Assembly (NCBI RefSeq): GCF_016097415.1
Contig: NZ_JAEHGE010000001.1
Coordinates: 459,001-523,000 of the forward strand
Length of the DNA: 64,000 nt
Direction: 5' to 3'
Source: a sulfur-oxidizing endosymbiont of Gigantopelta aegis
GTDB taxonomy: Bacteria > Pseudomonadota > Gammaproteobacteria > GRL18
Both the position numbers and the translations under genes were made by a program. The notes below the pieces were generated by a model, which saw only the letters and a program-made list of their open reading frames with translations, was not told where the DNA came from and did no database searches. Positions 41,321 through 49,464 of this stretch are shown here, in pieces. Each line of letters starts with the position of its first letter. Positions within the stretch are counted from its first letter, which is position 1.

Positions 41321-42417
41321 GAAATATGGCGGAGCTTTGTGGGTAATCAAGTAAACATATTAACGTCATCGCCTTTTTGCCACTGGCTTAGGCCATATTG
41401 GATGCGATTAGTATCAATATTGGCGTTTTTCAGGCTTTCATTGAGTTTATTAATCAAAATTTCAGCCGATTCATAGACTGTTTCAGGTAATAAAGACAAA
41501 ATCAAAGTCATCTAAGTGTCCAACGATATCAGCCCAGCGCATTTGATCTTTCAATAATTGGCTGATTACCAGGCGCATTTGCTCACGTTTTTCTTCTGTC
41601 ATGTTAGACTCTGACTGAAAATCGACCTTCATCAATACCAGTGACAAAGGGTTATCGTAACGACGACTTCTGGATACTTCTGAATTCAAAGTCTGAAACA
41701 TACTATGATGGTTCAACATGCCCGTCACGGGATCGTGAGACATTTTATGAGAGAGTGTGCTCTCTAATTGCAACAATTGTTTTTCAATCTGAATTTTCTT
41801 GCTCACATCGGCATAGTAACAAACGGTTAATTCCTGAGCCTCTTCACCAAACTGCTCACCATTTAGGCTCATTACATCTTGCAGTTCAATCCATTTGTCT
41901 AAAATACCGGCAAAAACACCAATACGGGCTTTAGCGCTCAGGATTTGTTGTAAGCAGGGCTCTTTAAGCTCACTAAATCCACGTCCTACAATAGTTTCAC
42001 GCTCTATACCCAGAAAATCGCAAAAAGACTGATTAAGTTAATAAATACATTGCTGCTCATCAAGCACAATGATAAAAGAAGGGCTGTTTTCCAGCAAATT
42101 TAAACATAATGGTGAATTTATAGCTTTGTTTGTCATTATTTACACCTGTTTTATATCCAATCTAGGGGCTTTAATTTACCCTCTAATTATAAGTCACTTT
42201 TACCTGTAAGGATTGAAAAGTTTCCTTAAGAGTATAGCACTTAGCTTAAAAAGTGCTTAACATCTTTGCATTTCATTGCGCTAGATCACTATTTCTTCAC
42301 TTAATTTACACACTCAATTTAGCCATAATGTATCTTTATGCATTCTACTGCTATACTTTATTGAGATTAGCAAATTAAGCTTATACGGTCAGTATTGATA
42401 CCCACACTTGCGATAAT

Positions 42418-43081
42418 ATGGATAAATTTTACTTAGAAAATCATAGTCATAAGAAAATATTACGTAAGTTTTTACAACTTAACAGTCTCAAATTACAGCG
42501 CACTAAAAGCTCTCTCAAGCAACGTCAGGGGATTTTTTACAATTATTGCCGCTATTATTCCATATTAATCACCCCTCTTTACCCGGTTTTGTTTCTACCC
42601 AATGTCCTGCAGGCATTCCTAAATACAACCCCTCCAAGGACTGTATCCACCGCGCCAAAAAAGATAGCGCTCTCCTTTGATTATAAGCGCCGCGCCTATC
42701 GCCAATATGATATTTTGGCTCTGTATTTTATGGGTAGTACCGGCACCATTGCCTATTCCGATAAAAGTGACTTTGATATCTGGGTTTGCCATCGAGAAGA
42801 CTTGTCAGCCATTGAACTAAAAGAACTGCAACTCAAAACCGAACGTATTAGCCAATGGTGTACTGAGTTTAATCTGGAAGCCAATTTTTTTCTCATTCAT
42901 ACCGAGCAATTTCGTGCCGGAAAAATTGAAAATCTCTCTTCTGAGAGCAGTGGCACATCACAACATCTATTCTTATTAGAGGAATTTTATCGGACTTCAA
43001 TGCTATTGGAAGGACGCTACCCTATCTGGTGGCTAGTACCCGAATTTGAACAGGTCTACGATGAGTACGTTGAAAATATTA
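42418..43081 (+). pseudogene. cyaA: Class I adenylate cyclase, N-terminal fragment
   Basis: First 221 codons of CyaA, which makes cAMP from ATP. The catalytic nucleotidyltransferase part is here: YFMGSTGTIAYSDKSDFDIWVCH with the metal-binding Asp pair, and [51 protein letters not shown]. It ends where an IS3-I remnant is inserted; the frame then runs into the IS and stops at 43113. A signature part of the catalytic domain lies on the other side, so the cyclase is unlikely to work. Confidence 0.9.
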
Positions 43082-43657
43082 TGATCTCAACGACTTTTGA
43101 GGACAGTTTCTAAAATTTTTTGGCTGTTTATGATTTTTGTCAACAGCATTGTCCCAGCAATTTCCTTTGCGGCTCATAGACTGAATTATGTTATGATCCG
43201 ACAATATTTTTCTATGACTATCAGAGGCATATTGGCTACCTCGGTCAGTATGCCAAAGCAATCCATCCATTGGTTTACGCTTCCATATGGCCATCAGTAA
43301 AGCATCATTGACTAGCTTGGCTTTCATTCGCTCATCCATCGACCAGCCAACAATTTGCCTAGAGAATAAGTCAATGACAACCGCTAAATATAACCAGCCT
43401 TCCTTGGTGGCAATATAGGTAATATCACCCACATAGTAGCGATCAGGTTGAGAGACAGTAAACTCTCTTTCCAGTAAATTTGGAGATATACGCTTATTAT
43501 GCTTGGAATTAGTCGTCGCTTTAAAGCGTCTCTTCGTTTTACAAAACAAACCGGCTTTTTTCATTAATCGACCAATTCTCCGGCGGCTTATATGAACGCC
43601 TTTTTCAGCCAGTTTTCTTTTAAGACGACGGGTTCCATAAGTTATGTAGAGTATTTA
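43082..43657 (-). mobile_element. IS3-I copy F, heavily deleted remnant in cyaA
   Basis: About 576 bases. The left end is a diverged TGATCTCAAC...GGACAG version of the IS3-I end, followed by a deletion; the middle of orfB (43564-43147, YVGDITYI to GNCWDNAV) is preserved; the right side jumps from CCATAAGT to a short TATGTAGAGTATTTA piece of orfA and then directly into cyaA. The true right end and any duplication are lost. Confidence 0.82.
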
Positions 43658-45922
43658 TTTATTCATAAACGCTTACTCAATGAAGCTGACTTTTTAAACT
43701 TCGGTTCAATCAAAAATATTGTTGCCGATGAACTATTTCATAGCGCCACCCTCTGGCATCTCTATAAGGGTATTGATTCACCCTATAAATCCATTTTAAA
43801 AATTCTCTTAATGGAATGTTATACCAAAGAATACCCCCGCATTGATTTTCTCTGCCTGCAATTTAAGCAAATAGTCTATAACGAAGACAAGCCGGATATT
43901 GATAAGCTTGATCCTTACATTATGATGATGAGCAAAATTAGCCAATATCTTGAAGCAGAGAAGAGCCCGGAACGGCTGGATCTCGCTCGCCAGTGTCTGT
44001 ATTTAAAAGTCAATGAGTCGCTAACAGAGGCTAACTCCGGCCAAAGCCATGCCTGGCGACAAAATATTATGCAAAATTTGGTCAATGAATGGCATTGGTC
44101 TCAAGCCAAATTAGAGTTGTTGGACGGGCGCAGTCACTGGAAGATCGACCAGGTTTGTATTGAGCATAAAAAAATTATTGATTCACTAACGGTCAGCTAC
44201 CGCAAAGAATCTGATTATTTTCGCTATCATAGTAAGCATGTGCATATCAGTCAGCGTGATTTGCGCATTCTAGGGCGCAAACTCTATGCGGCCTTTGAGA
44301 AAAAAGCCGGTAAAATTGAGATCATGATTCATGATAGTGAAATTAATTTACATGAATCTTATGTCTCTATACACCCCATTGGCGAGGCCAATAATGAATT
44401 AGGCTGGGCTTTTTATGTGGGTGCTATCAACCAAATTGACAAAAAAACACCCCCACCAAGCAAAAAATCAACTCGCTTACTTAAACTTTTATGCTGGGGA
44501 TTTTTCAATCATGTCATTTCCAGCCAAAGTAATTTTGTGCTGGATAAAGCACTAGAAGTGCTTAACACCCGTGAAATTAAGCAAATACTAGAAACGCTTG
44601 AGCAGATATTTCCTAATGCGGCACCTGGACATGCCAGTATGGAAGCACTCATCAAGCCAACCCAGTTGGATGCCAATATTTTATTTCTCAATATTGGCGT
44701 TGATCCTTTTTTAAACCATCATCCCAGTGGCACACAAATTACCACCAAGCAAACCAATGCGCTCAACTATAGCTCTTTGCATGAAAACTTATTGCTCACC
44801 ATCGATCAAGTACTCATCAATAGTTGGCATGAGGTCATAACCCATCATTTTGATGGTGAAAATGGTTTAATTGAATGCCTCAAACAATATTTAAACTGGA
44901 ATCACGAAACCGATTTAGCTCGTCAATCTCATGTGCCCAAACGCCCTTCATTGGTTTGCTGTTTTTCCTCTGTGCGTGGTGAGGCAATTTCCCGTTGTAT
45001 CAGCGAGTTATTCAATAATGTGTTAAACGCATTTCATGGTCCTGAACATGCCTATACAACACGTTATTTGTTTTCCGTTGAAGAAAGTTTTTATCTCATC
45101 TGGCAAGATCACTCCGGCCCCAAACACCAAAAAATTCCCGATCAAAAGGAATTGCTGCGTGAGTTATCCTATCCATTGGCTAAATTTCAGTCTTTGCTCA
45201 TTGATCCCGCCTTTAGTGAGTTTAAAGTATTACGCTTGATTTTTAGTCAAAATAAAGAAAATCATATTCAGTTGTTTTACCAGAATAATCGCAAGACAGC
45301 CGATATATACATTATTGATGAACGCGGCAGTCTCTATCATCAGTCCACGCCACTGGAAATCAATAATATCCATATCAATCACTTTGTGTTATTTCTGGAT
45401 TCGGTGGTCAATCGTCTCAGCTATAGCAACAATTATTTTAATGGCACACTTGATGATGCCACCCTTGATATTGATAGTGCCTTTGATGATCTCCTCATTG
45501 ATCTGGACAATGAGGGCTCCGAAGTTGATTTACAATTAGAAGTGTTTGAAATCCAAAAAGAGTCACCCAATCAACTCGTGTTGGAAGAACAGTTTTCAAA
45601 ATTGCAGAGTATGCCGGTGCAATTTTTTAAAATTCAGGTAATTGCAGATTTAAACAAGGATGGTAGTCGGCGTTATGTCATTTATGCCAATGGTAAGGAG
45701 TTTAATTCGTTTGAATATGGCCGAGATGTTTATAAGAAAGTGGCGCATGATGTGATTCAGGCAAGACAAAGCAAACAGCGTTATCCCATTTATATTACCG
45801 ATATCGATTTATCACCTGAACTCAAAGATGCAGAAAGCAGTCATGGCATTCAGGCCACACAATTATTAAAATTTAAGCAGGAAATTGAGCGGCGCTTAAA
45901 TCAGGCGATTAAGAACCTTTAG
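43658..45922 (+). pseudogene. cyaA: Class I adenylate cyclase, C-terminal fragment
   Basis: Open to the stop at 45922, without further lesions, over about 750 codons. It begins near HKRLLNEADFLNFG and has the class I signature DELFHSATLWHLYKGIDSPYK, then the catalytic-domain end and the long regulatory part typical of CyaA. Together with the first fragment the gene would encode about 970 residues, somewhat longer than the E. coli protein. The long intact frame shows the disruption is recent. No good start lies at its 5' end. Confidence 0.88.
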
Positions 45923-45973
45923 TCAATTTCAGATGACATTACTCCAAACGGCGGGACAGATTTGCACTTTAGA

Positions 45974-46056
45974 TGTAGGATGTGGTGAGGTACGAACCAC
46001 ATCAATGGCTTTAAATGTATGGCTTTGATGCGGTTCGTACCTCACCGCATCCTACA
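45974..46056. repeat. GTAGGATG hairpin repeat, copy 3
   Basis: TGTAGGATGTGGTGAGGTAC (from 45974) pairs with GTACCTCACCGCATCCTACA (ending 46056). It lies between the convergent cyaA and DUF302 genes, where it could serve as a bidirectional terminator. Confidence 0.78.
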
Positions 46057-46099
46057 ATGTAAAGATAAATTGGCTTATTTAATCTGTACCCAACGAGCA

Positions 46100-46594
46100 T
46101 TATTCTAGATGACTAATGTTCTCAATAATCGTCTGCATATCCTGTTGCCATTTTTGCAAAATGGCATACAATTCACCATTTTTATCAGGCGCATAATCAG
46201 ACTCAATAAAATGCGGTGACATGGCCGTTAAAATAGTTTCATCTGCCTCAGCAAAAATAGCAATGGCCAAGGGTAAATAAGGCGTTAATTCAGGGTGTTT
46301 TTTGGGCAAGTTTTTTATTTCTTCCGGCTTGCCAAAAAAGACAACGCGATATTTATCAGTTTTAAAACCCATGCCGGTTAAGCCCACATCGACTCGCTGT
46401 ACGATACTGATGGTATAGCCCGCTTTGCGTATTTCTTCTTGCAAGGCACTCATGGTTTCAGGAAAGGCTTCGGTCGAACGCCCCATAATTAATTGCTCAT
46501 GATCAGCCTGAGCCAGTGTAGAAACCAGCATCAAGAAAACCATTGAAAGCATTAGAATGCCTACTCGCCATTTTTTAACTACGTTATTTTTCAT
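46100..46594 (-). CDS. Secreted DUF302 protein
   Basis: A 164-residue protein with a signal peptide (ILMLSMVFLMLVSTLAQA) and a DUF302 domain: MGRSTEAFPETMSALQEEIRKAG, then GYTISIVQRVDVGLTGMGF, YRVVFFGKPEEI and YLPLAIAIFAEADETILTAM. The domain's biochemical role is not settled; it often occurs near sulfur or haem redox genes. Its start is 14 bases from the stop of the cytochrome-DUF302 fusion gene, same operon. Confidence 0.82.
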   Translation of the reverse strand: MKNNVVKKWRVGILMLSMVFLMLVSTLAQADHEQLIMGRSTEAFPETMSALQEEIRKAGYTISIVQRVDVGLTGMGFKTDKYRVVFFGKPEEIKNLPKKHPELTPYLPLAIAIFAEADETILTAMSPHFIESDYAPDKNGELYAILQKWQQDMQTIIENISHLE

Positions 46595-46608
46595 CTTAGT
46601 TTATCACT

Positions 46609-47739
46609 TTATAAGGTGCTTTCTTCAAGCATGGCTTCATATTTCTCGGACATAAATTCACAGCCCTGCTTGAGTTCATTATTGTTAAACATCGAGCATA
46701 AATAATCCGGATTCACTGTCATCACCAACACGGTATCGTCTTTCTTTATGATGGTGTCACGAAAAGGCAGAAACATACCGATACGAGGATCAACGGACAA
46801 GGCCTGATTGAGAAAGTTGAAGTTACAAAAATAAATCAGATATTCGTCTTTGTTTTCTTGTTCTTTATCGACAAACCCCTGATCTAGTGTCTGTTCACGA
46901 ATATAGCGAAAATTATAGCCAATCGCTGCGCGTTTCATGTTTTCGATGGTTTCTTCTAGTGAATAAGAAGATTCGTAGACCAATACTGCCTGACCCTTCT
47001 CTTTATTTTTCTGCGCTATGCTTTTTTCTGACTTAGCCAGAGAACGTAGATAAGTGACCACATTGTCAACATCGACTTCTTTTAAGCCCATTGATTGAGC
47101 AGAGACCATAGGTGTTGATTCACGCCCAGTCATGATAATGCGCTTTAACATTTGATCCGACGCTGCTGATAAAAAAGCAGGATTGCCAATAGCCGGGGCA
47201 ATAATTGCCGCATCACGAGGACGAGAGAATGTTACGCCAGTCCCCTTGCCACCCACACCTTTTTCACGATGACAATTGATGCAAATGCTTTCATAAACCT
47301 TTTGCCCTTTAGCGATATCACCCTGAATGTGGGCCAGTGAATATTCGGGCACTGCAATCTCAGGTTTCCAGCTACGAATATATTGAATAATATTGCGTAT
47401 TTCAGTCTCACTCAGGCCGGTAAAGGCAGGCATAATACGACCAGGTCTACCCTTTTGAATCGTACGGTGTAAGTAGCGATTTGAACTGGTGCTTAAGAAG
47501 TCACGAAAATTAAGGGGCACGCCAACACCACCATCACCTTCACTGCCATGACAGACCGAACATTTTTTCTGAAACAAGGCATCACCTGCCGCAAGCGAAG
47601 CTTTTGTTTCCTTGGCTAAGGCACTGCTGTCTTGTGCTTCGTGAGACTGCGCTGGCATTGCTACAAACAATAAACTGGAGAGTAGTAGAGCTGAAAGCGC
47701 CTTAAAGCCTGAAATTTTGAGATGTGTGCTATAGAACAT
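46609..47739 (-). CDS. Dihaem cytochrome c fused to a DUF302 domain
   Basis: A 376-residue periplasmic protein: signal peptide to about residue 33, first haem CSVCH (about residue 60) with MPAFTGLSETEIRNIIQYIRSW, second haem CINCHREKGVGGKG (about residue 153) with TPMVSAQSMGLKEVDVDNVVTYLRSL, then a C-terminal DUF302 domain (VYESSYSLEETIENMKRAAIGY, LIYFCNFNFLNQAL, MFLPFRDTIIKKDD). The fusion suggests DUF302 works with electron transfer. Four bases separate it from cyaY, and a stand-alone DUF302 gene follows. Confidence 0.85.
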   Translation of the reverse strand: MFYSTHLKISGFKALSALLLSSLLFVAMPAQSHEAQDSSALAKETKASLAAGDALFQKKCSVCHGSEGDGGVGVPLNFRDFLSTSSNRYLHRTIQKGRPGRIMPAFTGLSETEIRNIIQYIRSWKPEIAVPEYSLAHIQGDIAKGQKVYESICINCHREKGVGGKGTGVTFSRPRDAAIIAPAIGNPAFLSAASDQMLKRIIMTGRESTPMVSAQSMGLKEVDVDNVVTYLRSLAKSEKSIAQKNKEKGQAVLVYESSYSLEETIENMKRAAIGYNFRYIREQTLDQGFVDKEQENKDEYLIYFCNFNFLNQALSVDPRIGMFLPFRDTIIKKDDTVLVMTVNPDYLCSMFNNNELKQGCEFMSEKYEAMLEESTL

Positions 47740-47742
47740 GGC

Positions 47743-48090
47743 TTATTCCAAATCAAGAACTATGTTGCTGCCCGATTGTTCACTCAGGCAGCGGTTGAGG
47801 GTATCAATAAAACTTTCACCACTGCGATCATCCTGCCAGGCATTGCCCTTATCCGTTGCCACATAGTCAAAATGATAGCCTCCAGATTTGGCCGCTAGCC
47901 ACAATTGCAGAGCAGCCGTTTGGCGATTGATGATGAGTTGTGATTTATTTTCCATGATGATGGTCAGAATACCATCTGATGACTCATAATCGATATCACT
48001 GTCTAAGTCTTCCAATGCATCTTCTATCTGAATGATAATATCTTCTACAAATTCTTTGAATTCTGATTCGGTCATGGTTATTTTTGTCAT
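47743..48090 (-). CDS. cyaY: Frataxin-like iron-sulfur cluster assembly protein CyaY
   Basis: Bacterial frataxin, 115 residues, which binds iron and tunes the IscS/IscU machinery in the cytoplasm. The acidic first helix (SEFKEFVEDIIIQIEDALED, DSDIDYES), the beta sheet ILTIIMENKSQLIINRQTAALQLWLAAKSGGYHFDY and the DRSGESFIDTLNRCL helix are typical. In many relatives cyaY lies next to cyaA and lysA, both of which are present nearby here but rearranged. It probably leads the operon with the cytochrome-DUF302 genes. Confidence 0.92.
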   Translation of the reverse strand: MTKITMTESEFKEFVEDIIIQIEDALEDLDSDIDYESSDGILTIIMENKSQLIINRQTAALQLWLAAKSGGYHFDYVATDKGNAWQDDRSGESFIDTLNRCLSEQSGSNIVLDLE

Positions 48091-48240
48091 TGTTACTCTT
48101 ACACTCTTTTTACTATGGACTAGCTAGTTAAGGCTATAGAAGGTGGAAGCTAAGAGCAACTTCGCAAGTACCTCTATAAATAATAATTGAGTATAGACTA
48201 TCTATTTTCAAGTATCGTAAATAGCTATCTATCTATATTT

Positions 48241-48294
48241 ACTTATAACGCTATATTAACTTATAACGCTATATTAACTTATAACACTATACTA
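48241..48294. repeat. 18-bp tandem repeat, three units
   Basis: ACTTATAACGCTATATTA occurs twice exactly and once with three changes, between cyaY and the soxZ terminator. It is too short and lacks the unique spacers of a CRISPR; it contains several weak TATA-like boxes. Confidence 0.75.
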
Positions 48295-48320
48295 ACATAA
48301 AGAAAAGCGCTATAGGCATA

Positions 48321-48357
48321 AAAAAAGCGCAACGAATTAAATCCGTTACGCTTTTTT
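48321..48357 (-). terminator. Rho-independent terminator of soxYZ
   Basis: AAAAAAGCGCAACG (48321-48334) pairs with CGTTACGCTTTTTT (48344-48357), one mismatch, nine-base loop. Read on the minus strand it is a stem followed by a T-run, about 60 bases past the soxZ stop; the flanking A/T-runs would let it work in both directions. Confidence 0.8.
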
Positions 48358-48414
48358 CTTCAGCATTTTTTGAGACTAGCTCAAAATAGCTGACTGGCTC
48401 TTTACTCTAGCTAT

Positions 48415-48729
48415 TTACTTAACTTTGGTTTCCAAAGTATCAGACTTGCCAGAATTGTCTTTCCAGGATAGTTTAACGCTATCACCAGAAGCACCTGCGA
48501 ATTTGAATGACAGGTATGGGTTTTTAGAAATTGCTACACCCCATTCTGCATTCATGATTGGCGCACCATTGTGCTCACAATCAACGTTTTCAATGAAAAG
48601 AGCAGGAATTACTTTGCCTGTCTTTTTATTTTTACGTAAACCAGTTTCCATCTTATGACTGATCAGTGCTTTCACTGTTACTACGCCATTTTTTGCTTTA
48701 GCGCGTATTTTTATTGTACTCTTTGCCAT
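48415..48729 (-). CDS. soxZ: Thiosulfate oxidation carrier subunit SoxZ
   Basis: SoxZ, 104 residues, partner of SoxY in the periplasmic Sox carrier complex on which sulfur substrates are held during thiosulfate oxidation. Typical sequence: STIKIRAKAKNGVVTVKALI, SHKMETGLRKNKKTGKVIPA, FIENVDCEHNGAPIMNAEWG, ISKNPYLSFKF. It has no signal peptide, as usual, and is exported with SoxY. It follows soxY by 78 bases on the same strand and ends before a strong terminator. Confidence 0.95.
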   Translation of the reverse strand: MAKSTIKIRAKAKNGVVTVKALISHKMETGLRKNKKTGKVIPALFIENVDCEHNGAPIMNAEWGVAISKNPYLSFKFAGASGDSVKLSWKDNSGKSDTLETKVK

Positions 48730-48807
48730 TTTTATTCACCTGTTCGTGTTTTTTGCACTTAATAACTGTTTTCTTAATAGCTACGAAAATTAGTCGCTAC
48801 TAAAAAA

Positions 48808-49272
48808 TTAACCGCCACAACCACCGATGGTGACTTTGACTTCTTTTCTGGCGCTATAGAATTTACCAGCAGATTCACAAATTGCGATGATGTTAGATGT
48901 TTTACCCATTTTGATACGAGTAGAAACAAATGCTTCTGCTTTGCCTTTCAGGTTAAATTTGGCAACCAGAGGTGTACCATTCTTTTCTGAAAGTAAAGTA
49001 ATTGAAGTCACACCACTCAAAGTAGAGCTGATAGTAACAGGCACAACGGCACCGTTTTCAGCGATGTCAGGTGCTTTAATATTGATTTTATCACTTGCAG
49101 TTGTCAATTCAGTACCAATTGAGCCTTTCATAGCGCCTGATACGTCTTTTGCTTCAAAAGCTTTTTTATTCCATGCTAGAACCTGAACAGGTACTAACAA
49201 ACCACTTGCAGCGGCTAAAGCAACGGCACCAGTGGCCATTGTATTTTTCAGGAAATGTCTACGTTGCATCAT
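48808..49272 (-). CDS. soxY: Thiosulfate oxidation carrier protein SoxY
   Basis: SoxY, 154 residues, carries the substrate covalently on the Cys of its C-terminal GGCGG motif (the last five residues here). A Tat signal peptide (RRHFLKNTMATGAVALAAAS) exports the folded SoxYZ pair. Two adjacent ATG codons (49272, 49269) are both possible; AAGGA spacing slightly favours the second. No soxXAB or soxCD is in the window. A sigma-54-type promoter lies 57 bases upstream. Confidence 0.95.
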   Translation of the reverse strand: MMQRRHFLKNTMATGAVALAAASGLLVPVQVLAWNKKAFEAKDVSGAMKGSIGTELTTASDKINIKAPDIAENGAVVPVTISSTLSGVTSITLLSEKNGTPLVAKFNLKGKAEAFVSTRIKMGKTSNIIAICESAGKFYSARKEVKVTIGGCGG

Positions 49273-49328
49273 ATCTTCCTTAGTTTCTTGGTTATTGATT
49301 CATTTTTTTAACACATGTGTCCCTATAC

Positions 49329-49345
49329 TAGCACTATTTGTGCCA
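49329..49345 (-). promoter_or_regulatory. Sigma-54 promoter of soxYZ
   Basis: Minus strand TGGCACAAATAGTGCTA: a perfect -24 TGGCAC, five bases, then GTGCT against the -12 consensus TTGCW; GG and GC are spaced as required. It is 57 bases upstream of the soxY ATG. A sigma-54 activator gene is encoded 1.8 kb away. Confidence 0.72.
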
Positions 49346-49411
49346 AAATAATTTTTCTGTTAGTTTTCATTGTGATAGCTTTTTTTTGTCTTTTCTAGCC
49401 ATTTATTTAAA

Positions 49412-49459
49412 GCAGTTTGCAAGTTGCAGTTTGCAAGTTGCAGTTTGCAAATTGCAATT
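49412..49459. promoter_or_regulatory. Tandem 14-bp palindromic sites, candidate activator-binding array
   Basis: Units GCAGTTTGCAAGTT at 49412, 49426 and 49440 plus a partial unit at 49454. In the sox direction each spans TTGCAAACTGCAA, a TTGCA-TGCAA palindrome repeated every 14 bases. The array starts about 67 bases upstream of the -24 box, the usual distance for enhancer-binding proteins, and directly follows the stop of the upstream kinase gene. Confidence 0.6.
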
Positions 49460-49464
49460 TATAT

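Larger units (their letters stand above)
40314..41351 (-). mobile_element. IS1595-family insertion sequence
   Basis: A 1,038-bp element with inverted ends (CTTGATTACCCATAAAGCTC at 40314 and its complement at 41351, one mismatch over about 20 bases) and an exact 8-bp TAAACATA duplication (40306-40313, 41352-41359), the size typical of IS1595. Confidence 0.92.
40262..42136 (-). pseudogene. PAS-GGDEF-like signalling gene, decayed and split by IS1595
   Basis: From the ATG at 42136: MTNKAINSPLCLNLLENSPS with a PAS-like fold (FIIVLDEQQCIY, then an in-frame TAA near 42039, then LNQSFCDFLGIERETIVG), continuing to TVCYYADVSKKIQIEKQLL and a GGDEF-type domain (HDPVTGMLNHHSMFQTLNSE, DNPLSLVLMKVDF). The catalytic GGDEF site is degraded (VGHLDDFDF). 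A frameshift near 41485 precedes LLPETVYESAEILINKLNES, and IS1595 sits before the last residues MDRAVKELKSEAVE. Three independent lesions show a dead gene. Confidence 0.78.

Noticed and set aside
48241-48294. 18-bp tandem repeats as CRISPR or replication iterons
   Set aside because: Only three units, no spacers, no replication gene nearby.
49412-49459. Short regularly repeated units as a CRISPR array
   Set aside because: The units are 14 bases and directly adjacent, with no unique spacers and no cas genes; tandem binding sites are the better reading.
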